DNA of 64,000 nt from an uncultured Sutterella sp. (GTDB lineage Bacteria; Pseudomonadota; Gammaproteobacteria; Burkholderiales; Burkholderiaceae_F), in assembly GCA_949287305.1 (NCBI GenBank), contig CASEFX010000026.1:155246-219245 (forward strand), given 5' to 3'. The notes under the pieces were generated by a model. It was not told the origin of the DNA, did not search any database, and saw only the letters and a program-made list of their open reading frames with translations. Position numbers and translations under genes: made by a program. Below are positions 29,292 to 36,789 of the stretch, in pieces; within the stretch, counting starts at the first letter, position 1; every line of letters begins with the position of its first letter.

Positions 29292-30773
29292 ATGACCATC
29301 GAACCGACTGTTCCCTTCTCTGCACCGCGGCGCGGGGCGGATCCGACGCCCTCCCGAGCGGCTCGGAAGGCTCTCGCCTCCGCCTTCCTTTGCGCCCTCC
29401 TATCCTTCGTCCCCGCAGAGGCTTCCTATCTCGAAGACTTCTACGACGCCGCGGGCGCGCAGGTCGCCTCGACCCCGGCGGGGCTCTATCAGTCCGCAAG
29501 CCTCGGACTCGCGACGGGCGGATCCTTTTCCGTGCGTGTCCCTCCGAAAGACCTTCCCCTCATGCAGATGAAGGCGCCGACCTTGTCGGCGGGCTGCGGC
29601 GGAATCGACATCTTTCTCGGGGCCGTTTCGATCCCGAGCCGCGAGGAATTCGTGAGCTTTCTGCGGGGCATCGGGACCGCCATGCCGGGGCTCGCCTTTC
29701 AGGTGGCGCTCCAGGCGCTCTCCCCCGACCTGAACGAACAGGTCTCGGCCTTCCGTGATCTGATCCGCGACTACACGGAAAAGTTTTCCGACAGCTGCAC
29801 CGCCGCGCAGACGATCTTTGACGCCACCGGCGCGACCGACGCCCTGACCGAGGCGGGCTATCGGGCCCGCAATGCGCTCTTGAGTTCCGGGGAAGCCTCG
29901 GACGCGGGCGAAGCCGATCAACTCGTGCGCACCGACGGCGAGAAAAGAATCGAGTCCGTTCCCGAGCGCTTCGACTCGGGCGGCAATCTGGTGGACGCGG
30001 GGGAAGTGAACCTCACCTGGAGTCTTCTGCCGGGCGGGACGTCGGGACTCGAGACGGACCTGCGGCAACTCATGATGACCTTGGTCGGAACGCGCATTTA
30101 TCGAAAAGTCGGCTACGGCTCGAACGCGACGCTCGAGGCCGTGGACTTGGCTCCCAAGGACATTGCGCTCCGCCTCGTGACGGGGCCCGTGAGCGGCGGA
30201 AAGCGCGTCTTCGACGTCTACCGCTGCGACGAGACGAAGAAGTGTCTGAAGCCCGTGGAAGACGAAACGTCGGACCTGGACCTCACGGCGCGGGTCTACG
30301 GACTGCTCTCGGGCTACGTGCGCGCGATCGCTTCGAGAACGGAAACGATCCCGAACGAAGGCGACCTCGCCGCCTTGGCGGGGATGACCTCGCTTCCGAT
30401 CCTTCGCATCGCGGAACTCGCCGCCCACCCGCGCTTTCAGCACGTGGGCGAACGGATGCTGCAGACCTACTCCGAGCTCGTCGCCTGGGAGATCGTGATC
30501 GCGGCCGTAAAGAACTTGACGCACGAAGTGGAAACCGCCGTGACGGGCTCGGCCGCCCGGGGCGCCGCGAAGCGAAACGACGAGCACGCGGCGAGGATTC
30601 TCGCGCGACTCGCGATCATCCGCGAGGGACTCGCGGAGGAGGAAGGGGCGCTCCTCGAGCGTCTCACCGCCGCCACGAATTTCGCGCAGAGCCTCGAGCA
30701 CATCGAGCGGAGTCTCTACGGACAGAGCGCCGCCCGCATGATCACCACCCTCTCTCCGGATCTCCCCCGATAA
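29292..30773 (+). CDS. traH: TraH, pilus assembly protein
   Basis: 493 residues from ATG 29292, chosen because upstream codons in the frame look non-coding and this start gives a signal peptide ending PAEAS. The mature protein has the TraH hallmarks: a Gly/Ser-rich beginning, SAGCGGIDIFLGAVSIPS near residue 100, DSCTAAQ, and a C-terminal coiled coil. TraH acts in the periplasm in pilus extension. The 167 bases before it contain short CCGATC-type repeats at about 29203-29226 and no other gene. Confidence 0.9.
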   Translation: MTIEPTVPFSAPRRGADPTPSRAARKALASAFLCALLSFVPAEASYLEDFYDAAGAQVASTPAGLYQSASLGLATGGSFSVRVPPKDLPLMQMKAPTLSAGCGGIDIFLGAVSIPSREEFVSFLRGIGTAMPGLAFQVALQALSPDLNEQVSAFRDLIRDYTEKFSDSCTAAQTIFDATGATDALTEAGYRARNALLSSGEASDAGEADQLVRTDGEKRIESVPERFDSGGNLVDAGEVNLTWSLLPGGTSGLETDLRQLMMTLVGTRIYRKVGYGSNATLEAVDLAPKDIALRLVTGPVSGGKRVFDVYRCDETKKCLKPVEDETSDLDLTARVYGLLSGYVRAIASRTETIPNEGDLAALAGMTSLPILRIAELAAHPRFQHVGERMLQTYSELVAWEIVIAAVKNLTHEVETAVTGSAARGAAKRNDEHAARILARLAIIREGLAEEEGALLERLTAATNFAQSLEHIERSLYGQSAARMITTLSPDLPR

Positions 30774-30782
30774 GGAGTCGTC

Positions 30783-33707
30783 ATAGCGAAACAAACCTTG
30801 GAATACGTGGCTTTCTGGTCGGGCGACCAGGTGGCCGAGCTCTTCGAAGCCGCGGCCGCCCTCATGAACACCTCCGACTTTCAGAGCCTTCTGCAGACGT
30901 CGGCCTTGATCGGCTTTCTCCTCATGATGGTGGGAGCCGCCATTCACTATCGGCTCAAGGACCTCTCCGTCTGGGCGGGCGTGATTCTCTTTTGCGCCTT
31001 TGCGCTCCTGATTCCAAAAGTCCCCGTGACGGTCTCGGACCCGAAGGCGGGAACCGTGCGCGTGGTGGACCGCGTGCCGCTCGGACTCGCGTTTCCCGCC
31101 TGCGCCGCGAACAGCGTCTCCGTCTGGGCGGCGGAATCCTTCGAGACGGCCCTCGGCGCCCTGGATGCGGAGCGCTTCACGCTCTTCGGGGCCGCCTTTC
31201 CGCAGCGGGCCGTCGAAGCGCTCTTTGCGGCGGGGCCCGTGGATCCGGCGGTGCGGGAGAAACTGCGGGCCTTCGTGGAGAGCTGCGTCGCGACCGAAAT
31301 CCTCACGGACGAAGGAAAGATGACGGCCTTGACCAAAGCTCCATCCCTCTCCGAGCTTCTTTTGTCGGGGACCTGGGTGAACCCCGCGCGACGAGTCTTT
31401 TTGGACGGGAACCTCTATTCCTGCAAGGCTGCGGCCGGAGTCGTGAAGGAGGCCCTGGAGACGGACCTCGAAAAGGTGGAGGAAAAGCTTCTTCTGCAAC
31501 TCTCGGGCACGTCCGACGCCATGATGCAGGAGGCCGTCCGCAAGGCGACGGCCGAGAGCGAAGCGATCTTTCTCGGGACGGCCAAGGGGCTTCGCGAATC
31601 GCTGCGTCACGCCGTTCTTTTGAACGCCCTGCCGGAAGGGCTCGGGGACTTCGCGAAGCGGAGCGCCGCGCCCGTCGCGGCCGCGGCCGAGATCGCGAAG
31701 GCCCAGGGGAATCTCGCGACCGAAATCAACTACCGTGCGAGTGCGGAATTGGCCGAAGCGGCGCTTCCGAAACTCCGGTCGCTTCTGGAAATGCTCGTGA
31801 TCGGCGTATTTCCCGTGATGATCGTGATGGCGCTTGCCTTGGGGATCGGGGCGACGGCGATGCTCCGCTTCTACGTGGTGCTCCTTGTATGGCTGGCGCT
31901 TTGGGCCCCGATCGCGTCGGTGGTGAACTTTTTGTCCCTTGCCGACGCCGATCCCGTCTCGGCCCTCGTGAAGCTCTACGGGGGCGTGACGCTCGAAGCC
32001 GCGGACGTGATCCGCAAGGCCGGCACGACCTCGGAAGCCATGGCGGGCACCCTCATGATGCTCGTCCCTGTCATTTCCTTTGCGATCGCGAAGGTGAGCG
32101 ACAACGGTGCGGCCGCGTGGGCGGGATCCGTCCTGGCCCCGGCGCAGAGTGCCGCAAACGCACAGGGGGCGTCCCTCTCGGCCGGCAACGTTTCCGTCGG
32201 GAACGCTTCGGTCGGGAACACGACCATGAACAATACGTCCGCGAACACGCACGACACGAGCGTGCGCGTGACCTCGGGCGACCTCATGGCAATGTCGACG
32301 CCCTACGGGTCGGCGACGGTCGACATGTCGTCGGGTTCCGTGACGTCCGCAAGACGCTTGACGAGCGACCTCGGCGTTTCGGTGACGCGGGGCGAAACCT
32401 ACACCTCGGGCGGCGCGGAAACCGTGGGCTCGGGCATCACCTACACGAACGCGACGACGGGCGGAACAAACTACGCGGACACGCGGGGCGTGAACGCCGT
32501 GGACGGATACGGGCACGCGACGAACGAATCGGTCGGGAACACGCTGGTGAACACCGTGACGTCCAATTCGGGGCGGGACGGGTCCTACGGGACGACGACC
32601 ACGGTCAACGAGGGGGCGAATCTCACCCTGGACGCGTCCAACTCCGAGGGTGTGGGGTTGAGACAGGGGGTTGGTGTGCGGTTTGGGGCAGGCAAAAATA
32701 CCGCACTTGATGAAACTTTAACCTCGAACCACTTCCCTTCGCTCCAGGTTGATATTGATGATCTTCCTCAGAGCACCCAGTCGGTATTTACACATGGACC
32801 TAGTAATGAAGCTACCCCGACGTCGGTATTCGGAGCACCTCAGGTACTTGACCTTCCGTTGAAGCTTGCAGGTACAACGAACCACTTTGTTGAGAATCCA
32901 AAGTCCAGTAACAGAAACAGGTCTGCGGCCATTTTGAGTGGAGAAATTTCTCCGAACATCTCCATTCAGACAGGAAACTCAATTAGAGATTCCGCAGCTT
33001 TCACCGAAGGTTCCAGTCAGAACGAATCGGCAACTCTGCGAAATAACTTCTCTTATCAGAAAGGAAGCTCAGCAAACATTTCTACGGGAAACACCGAGAC
33101 GACCTCCGAAACGATGAATGTCGGAAAGCAAACAAGCGGCAATCTGACCAAAACTTCCGGACACATGGAAATCGATGCTTCGCATCAGAATGCCGTCAAG
33201 AATAAAACTCAAACGGATACAAGGTCAAGATCCATCTATTACGACGATGGAGCGGCCGTTCTGTCGGAAGCCGTCGGACAATTTGACAGTGTTCAATCCG
33301 TGTTGCGATCCGCAACAATGTACGGTGGACAAAGTATGGCGACCCAATTGTCTCAGAAGATTGCGGACGAAGAAGGAAAGAAGACCCTTTTCGACAAGGC
33401 CGAAATTCCTCAGGTTCAACGCGAAAATCTGGACAAAAAGTACTTGGCCAGGGAAAACGAAATTCTCAGCAACTACGCACCGGCGCACGTGAGCAAGCCG
33501 GACCTGCAGGAACCGCAGGACGAGGTCGGCAAGGTTCAGGAGAACCTGAATCGTCTGAACGCCGAACACACTCGGCGCGTTGAAGTTGCCAAGGAATACC
33601 GCAGTGAGGAAACTGGCCTCGGTACGCTTGGCAAGAACGCCCTACTGGGCGGATACGGATACGACGATCCGCACGAACGACTGAAGGAAAAACAGGAGAA
33701 GCCCTAA
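30783..33707 (+). CDS. traG: TraG, mating-pair stabilisation and exclusion protein
   Basis: About 974 residues. The SD TAAGGAG (30771-30777) points to an ATA codon at 30783; the next recognised start is TTG at 30798, too far from the SD. The first 450 residues are the TraG membrane domain with several hydrophobic segments (FLLMMVGAAIHY, VILFCAFALLIPKVPV, VIGVFPVMIVMALALGIGA, LVWLALWAPIASVVNFLSL). A Ser/Thr/Asn-rich periplasmic part follows. From about 32650 (residue 622) the DNA becomes AT-rich and the sequence Asn/Ser/Gln-rich to the end, unlike the rest of the operon. TraG aids mating-pair stability, and its C-terminal region recognises the entry-exclusion protein of the recipient. Confidence 0.88.
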   Translation: MAKQTLEYVAFWSGDQVAELFEAAAALMNTSDFQSLLQTSALIGFLLMMVGAAIHYRLKDLSVWAGVILFCAFALLIPKVPVTVSDPKAGTVRVVDRVPLGLAFPACAANSVSVWAAESFETALGALDAERFTLFGAAFPQRAVEALFAAGPVDPAVREKLRAFVESCVATEILTDEGKMTALTKAPSLSELLLSGTWVNPARRVFLDGNLYSCKAAAGVVKEALETDLEKVEEKLLLQLSGTSDAMMQEAVRKATAESEAIFLGTAKGLRESLRHAVLLNALPEGLGDFAKRSAAPVAAAAEIAKAQGNLATEINYRASAELAEAALPKLRSLLEMLVIGVFPVMIVMALALGIGATAMLRFYVVLLVWLALWAPIASVVNFLSLADADPVSALVKLYGGVTLEAADVIRKAGTTSEAMAGTLMMLVPVISFAIAKVSDNGAAAWAGSVLAPAQSAANAQGASLSAGNVSVGNASVGNTTMNNTSANTHDTSVRVTSGDLMAMSTPYGSATVDMSSGSVTSARRLTSDLGVSVTRGETYTSGGAETVGSGITYTNATTGGTNYADTRGVNAVDGYGHATNESVGNTLVNTVTSNSGRDGSYGTTTTVNEGANLTLDASNSEGVGLRQGVGVRFGAGKNTALDETLTSNHFPSLQVDIDDLPQSTQSVFTHGPSNEATPTSVFGAPQVLDLPLKLAGTTNHFVENPKSSNRNRSAAILSGEISPNISIQTGNSIRDSAAFTEGSSQNESATLRNNFSYQKGSSANISTGNTETTSETMNVGKQTSGNLTKTSGHMEIDASHQNAVKNKTQTDTRSRSIYYDDGAAVLSEAVGQFDSVQSVLRSATMYGGQSMATQLSQKIADEEGKKTLFDKAEIPQVQRENLDKKYLARENEILSNYAPAHVSKPDLQEPQDEVGKVQENLNRLNAEHTRRVEVAKEYRSEETGLGTLGKNALLGGYGYDDPHERLKEKQEKP

Positions 33708-33710
33708 CGA

Positions 33711-33736
33711 AGAGAGGGAGCTTTCGCTCCCTCTCT
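33711..33736. terminator. hairpin between convergent traG and membrane protein gene
   Basis: Perfect 11-bp stem AGAGAGGGAGC/GCTCCCTCTCT with a TTTC loop, starting 4 bases after the traG stop and ending 9 bases before the stop of the convergent gene. No U run, but the position fits a bidirectional terminator. Confidence 0.6.
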
Positions 33737-33745
33737 CGAAGTCGT

Positions 33746-34102
33746 TCAGATTGTGAAAGGACCTATTCCATATCCCATCCAAGCGGGGAAACTGTCCCAA
33801 TCTCTGTTTTTGAATCTACGTCGCATCAATTTCTTGTAATCAAACTTCTTATCAGCTTCTTTAGGAATAATCAAAGGAGTCGCCCACAAGTTCGGATACT
33901 TTCTCATCCAATCCTCAATTGTTGCTTTTCTTTCCATGACTCCAATTTTTCTCAACAACCAGAGACACAACACAATATTAAGAATCGAGTACAAAACATA
34001 CATCATCCACAAGCGATACCACTTAAAGATATTCACTTGCCAATAGATGACGTAGTCACCTCTTTCTTCGCGCACCCAAACCAATAGAAGCTGTCCTCTC
34101 AT
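33746..34102 (-). CDS. small membrane protein, candidate entry-exclusion protein
   Basis: 118 residues with AAAGGA upstream of the ATG. One long hydrophobic stretch at about 30-52 (YRLWMMYVLYSILNIVLCLW) that may be one or two membrane passes, with a basic aromatic C-terminal domain. AT-rich, like the adjoining end of traG. In F the gene after traG is traS, a small inner-membrane exclusion protein whose partner is the TraG C-terminus, and in SXT/R391 elements Eex plays this part. Position and composition suggest an analogous role here. Unlike traS it is on the opposite strand. No sequence similarity to TraS or Eex can be claimed. Confidence 0.55.
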   Translation of the reverse strand: MRGQLLLVWVREERGDYVIYWQVNIFKWYRLWMMYVLYSILNIVLCLWLLRKIGVMERKATIEDWMRKYPNLWATPLIIPKEADKKFDYKKLMRRRFKNRDWDSFPAWMGYGIGPFTI

Positions 34103-34228
34103 TACGGCATCCTTTGTTATTTATTTGACGTATGCCTATTATACACAAAGACACAAAAAATCGCCAACAGTAGACAAAAATAAGATTCACATCAATACGT
34201 TAAACAAATTCCACTACGCAAAAACACG

Positions 34229-35308
34229 ATGAAATACGAAGAAGCAAAAATCGCCGCCAAACAAATCGGTTTCAGTCACATCATCCGCTGCGAAGGAAAG
34301 CAAAGCATCCTCACTCCCTACCGCTCCCTCTCGAACAAAATGTCGGGCTGCTATCTGCAGTTTCGAGCGGACGACATCCTTTACATCGGGCAGAGCAAGA
34401 ACATTCCGAACCGTTTTCTCGCGCACCGTTCGCACGGACACGTCATCAACTTCATCGCCTTCAAGCCCTGCGCTCCGGAGGCCCTCGACGAAGTCGAAGA
34501 CGAAATGATCTTTCGGGCGGAGGCCCTGGGTTTCCGACTCGCCAACCGCGCTCCCAAGACCGCGGAGGCGGATCCGCTCTCCTTCGATGAAGTTGTCCCT
34601 CCGCACCAACAGGACTCCTTTCTGGAACGCTTCAAGACCGAAATTCCTTTTCAGACGCAGATGAAGCAGCTCGCACATGGAGCGGGCGACTCCCACCGCG
34701 CGGACTGGCTACACTTCAAGCGTCTCCCGAAGGCGGTCGACATCATCCGCATCGCGGGCGGCTACCTTCGCACCGTCCTACCCGCCGAAGAGCTTGCCGG
34801 CGTCTTTTATCGCGTGACGCTCGGGTATCGACAGAATCTCACGTCTTTTCAGCCGGCCCTGCGCCTGATCTTCGGCGTGCACACGCTCTTTGTTGCGGGT
34901 TTTCTGCGTCAGCTCCCCACCTTCCCCGTCGCCTCCGTCACGGTGGCAACGGAAGTTCTTCTGAACGGGAAAACAAAAGAGGAGTTTGAAAACGAGTACA
35001 CGTGGTTGTCCGTCGAGTGGGATACCGTGCAGACGGACCGCGCTTTTTCGCCCACGCACAAGAAAGTCGTCTACCCGAGCCCGTTCGCGCTGCGCGAGGA
35101 CGAGGAACGTGAAGTAAGCCAAGCGCTCGCCAAAGGACTCTCGAAGGTCACGATGCCGCTTGAGGTGCTTCCCGACCTGCTATTGGATCCTGCCTTCGCG
35201 CGGGCGGCGGCCCTGGCGGCCATCGCCGCGATGCGGTGGTCTTCGCCCACGTCGGACGAGCACAACCGTCTGGCGAGTTTTGCGCTCGAGACCGGGTATA
35301 TGCCGTGA
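34229..35308 (+). CDS. GIY-YIG nuclease-domain protein
   Basis: 359 residues. Residues 38-110 have the GIY-YIG layout: GCY (40-42), ten residues, YIG (52-54), Arg 62 in IPNRFLAHR, a Glu-rich helix EVEDEMIFRAEA (88-99) and Asn 106. The first element reads GCY instead of GIY. GIY-YIG enzymes cut nucleic acids and occur in homing endonucleases, restriction enzymes and repair proteins. The remaining 240 residues are not recognised; a tail reading SPFALREDEEREVSQAL is charged. No clear ribosome site. The stop abuts the stop of the convergent gene with no gap. Function on DNA is inference. Confidence 0.6.
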   Translation: MKYEEAKIAAKQIGFSHIIRCEGKQSILTPYRSLSNKMSGCYLQFRADDILYIGQSKNIPNRFLAHRSHGHVINFIAFKPCAPEALDEVEDEMIFRAEALGFRLANRAPKTAEADPLSFDEVVPPHQQDSFLERFKTEIPFQTQMKQLAHGAGDSHRADWLHFKRLPKAVDIIRIAGGYLRTVLPAEELAGVFYRVTLGYRQNLTSFQPALRLIFGVHTLFVAGFLRQLPTFPVASVTVATEVLLNGKTKEEFENEYTWLSVEWDTVQTDRAFSPTHKKVVYPSPFALREDEEREVSQALAKGLSKVTMPLEVLPDLLLDPAFARAAALAAIAAMRWSSPTSDEHNRLASFALETGYMP

Positions 35309-35581
35309 TCAGTTTGGAAACCCGCTCTTGGGCACGAACATTGGGGCGTCCCTAAACAGAAGAACTGTTCCGCGGCTGAATTTAGGCCATTTGCCGCCAC
35401 TAAGTTCTCCGTATCTGTTGAATCGCCAGCCAACATCAACTTCTTCATTTTGATATCGACCATTGGCGTCCCTCCAAACGCCTTCGGAACAAGTGTGACA
35501 TTTTGCTCTATAAAATGTCTCAACTAAGGGTTTTTCATAATTGACATTACCCCCCCCTATGAAAATGGTTCTCGTCGACAT
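35309..35581 (-). CDS. small hypothetical protein with G8 run near start
   Basis: 90 residues, AT-rich. The run of eight G falls at codons 9-11, giving Gly-Gly-Gly, so any slip changes the frame almost at once. The rest looks like a real soluble protein with a CxxC-like pair (KCHTCSEG) and an aromatic centre (VDVGWRFNRYGEL). No good ribosome site is visible, and the family is unknown. Convergent with the GIY-YIG gene, divergent from the porin 49 bases away. Confidence 0.45.
   Translation of the reverse strand: MSTRTIFIGGGNVNYEKPLVETFYRAKCHTCSEGVWRDANGRYQNEEVDVGWRFNRYGELSGGKWPKFSRGTVLLFRDAPMFVPKSGFPN
35541..35563 (+). promoter_or_regulatory. possible phase-variable porin promoter
   Basis: A consensus -35 TTGACA (35541-35546), then TTA and eight C, then TATGAA (35558-35563), 68 bases before the porin ATG. 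The spacer is only 11 bases now, too short for good activity; expansion of the C tract would bring it towards 17. Same design as the poly-G spacer of the meningococcal porA promoter. Confidence 0.35.
35550..35557. repeat. C8/G8 homopolymer
   Basis: Eight C on the plus strand lie both inside the small minus-strand gene (as G8) and between the possible -35 and -10 of the porin promoter. Confidence 0.65.
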
Positions 35582-35630
35582 TTTAGGAATCGCGCGGTTC
35601 TTTCATTCCAACTTTCTCTAGGAGAAGGAA

Positions 35631-36776
35631 ATGAAACGAACCCTCCTCGCCGCGGCATTGTTCTCCGCCTGTGCCGCCGCGTATGCCGCAGACGTACAGA
35701 TCTACGGCATGCTTGACCTTGGCCTCGGATACACGAATACCGATACCGGAATAGGAGATTCAACCTCCAAGTTCGACATGCGCTCGGGACAAAACACCGG
35801 AAGTCGAGTAGGCCTTCGCGGCTCAGAACAGATCTCCGAGGACCTGACGGTAGGCTTTGTTTTGGAAAGCGGTCTGACGCTCGACAACGGTGAGCTCGAC
35901 AATGCCGGCCGACTGTTCGGACGCGAATCGAATCTATACCTGCAGGGCAAGTTCGGCACACTGTCGTTTGGACGAGTCGGCGAACTTGTTTCCGGTCTCG
36001 GAAGCTACGGTCTTTTCGGCGGAACCGTGTCCGCTTTTGGAACGGGGTGGAGCGACATCCCAGGACACAAATACGTTCTGGCCGGCAACTTCCTGCGCTT
36101 TGACAACATGGTCACGTACAAGTCGCCGAACATCGCAGGCTTCGAAATCTACGGACAATATACCTTCGGCGGCGACAAGAAGACCTACAAGGATCCTCTC
36201 GACCCCTCGATCACCGCGGAAGGCACGGAAGGGAAATCATCCGTCGACCGCTATTGGGCCCTGGGCGCGACCTATAAGGCGCAAGGGATCTACCTCGTCG
36301 GCGTCTTGGATTCCTACAACTACGCCTCGTGGAACCCGCTCCTTGACACCGGCATTGACGTCGACGACAGCTTCCGCGTTTCGCTCGGCGGACGTTACGA
36401 CTTCAGCTTCGGACAGCTACTCGCCGCCGCCCAATATTTCCGCGACATTAAGACTGCCATTTCAGCCGTCAACACCACGAACTCCGGCTTCACGTCCTCG
36501 ACGCCGGTCGACGGATTCGGCCTCAACGTGAGCGGCATCTTTCCCGCCTTTGGAGGAAGAATCAAAACGTCCGTCGGCTACATGGACGCCGAGAAATCGA
36601 ACGACGCCTCCATCGATCTGAAGCGGTACGCGGCGGCCGTGGGTTTCGAATACCCGCTGTCGAAACGCACGTTCGCATACGTGGGAGTCGGGACCTATTT
36701 CGACGAGTACGGCGCCGACGGATCGAACGACGCACACGTTTACTCCGCCAGCTCCGGCCTGGTTCACAACTTCTAA
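35631..36776 (+). CDS. outer-membrane trimeric porin
   Basis: 381 residues with AGGAGAAGGAA before the ATG. Signal peptide (LLAAALFSACAAAYA), then DVQIYGMLDLGLGY, the classic first strand of the Gram-negative porin family of beta-proteobacteria. Other marks are SRVGLRGSEQI, an L3-type loop region and a C-terminal Phe (LVHNF) needed for barrel assembly. General diffusion porin for small solutes. The next gene is a flavoprotein reductase 13 bases downstream, so the porin may admit its substrate. Confidence 0.93.
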   Translation: MKRTLLAAALFSACAAAYAADVQIYGMLDLGLGYTNTDTGIGDSTSKFDMRSGQNTGSRVGLRGSEQISEDLTVGFVLESGLTLDNGELDNAGRLFGRESNLYLQGKFGTLSFGRVGELVSGLGSYGLFGGTVSAFGTGWSDIPGHKYVLAGNFLRFDNMVTYKSPNIAGFEIYGQYTFGGDKKTYKDPLDPSITAEGTEGKSSVDRYWALGATYKAQGIYLVGVLDSYNYASWNPLLDTGIDVDDSFRVSLGGRYDFSFGQLLAAAQYFRDIKTAISAVNTTNSGFTSSTPVDGFGLNVSGIFPAFGGRIKTSVGYMDAEKSNDASIDLKRYAAAVGFEYPLSKRTFAYVGVGTYFDEYGADGSNDAHVYSASSGLVHNF

Positions 36777-36789
36777 AAGGGAGGGCATC

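Noticed and set aside
30242..32710. 822-codon plus frame overlapping traH and traG
   Set aside because: Arg/Gly-rich sequence in a different frame from two strongly supported genes.
33707..34102. Possible toxin-immunity pair formed by the TraG tail and the convergent small gene
   Set aside because: The TraG tail has no recognisable toxin domain or cleavage motif; an exclusion role fits TraG biology better.
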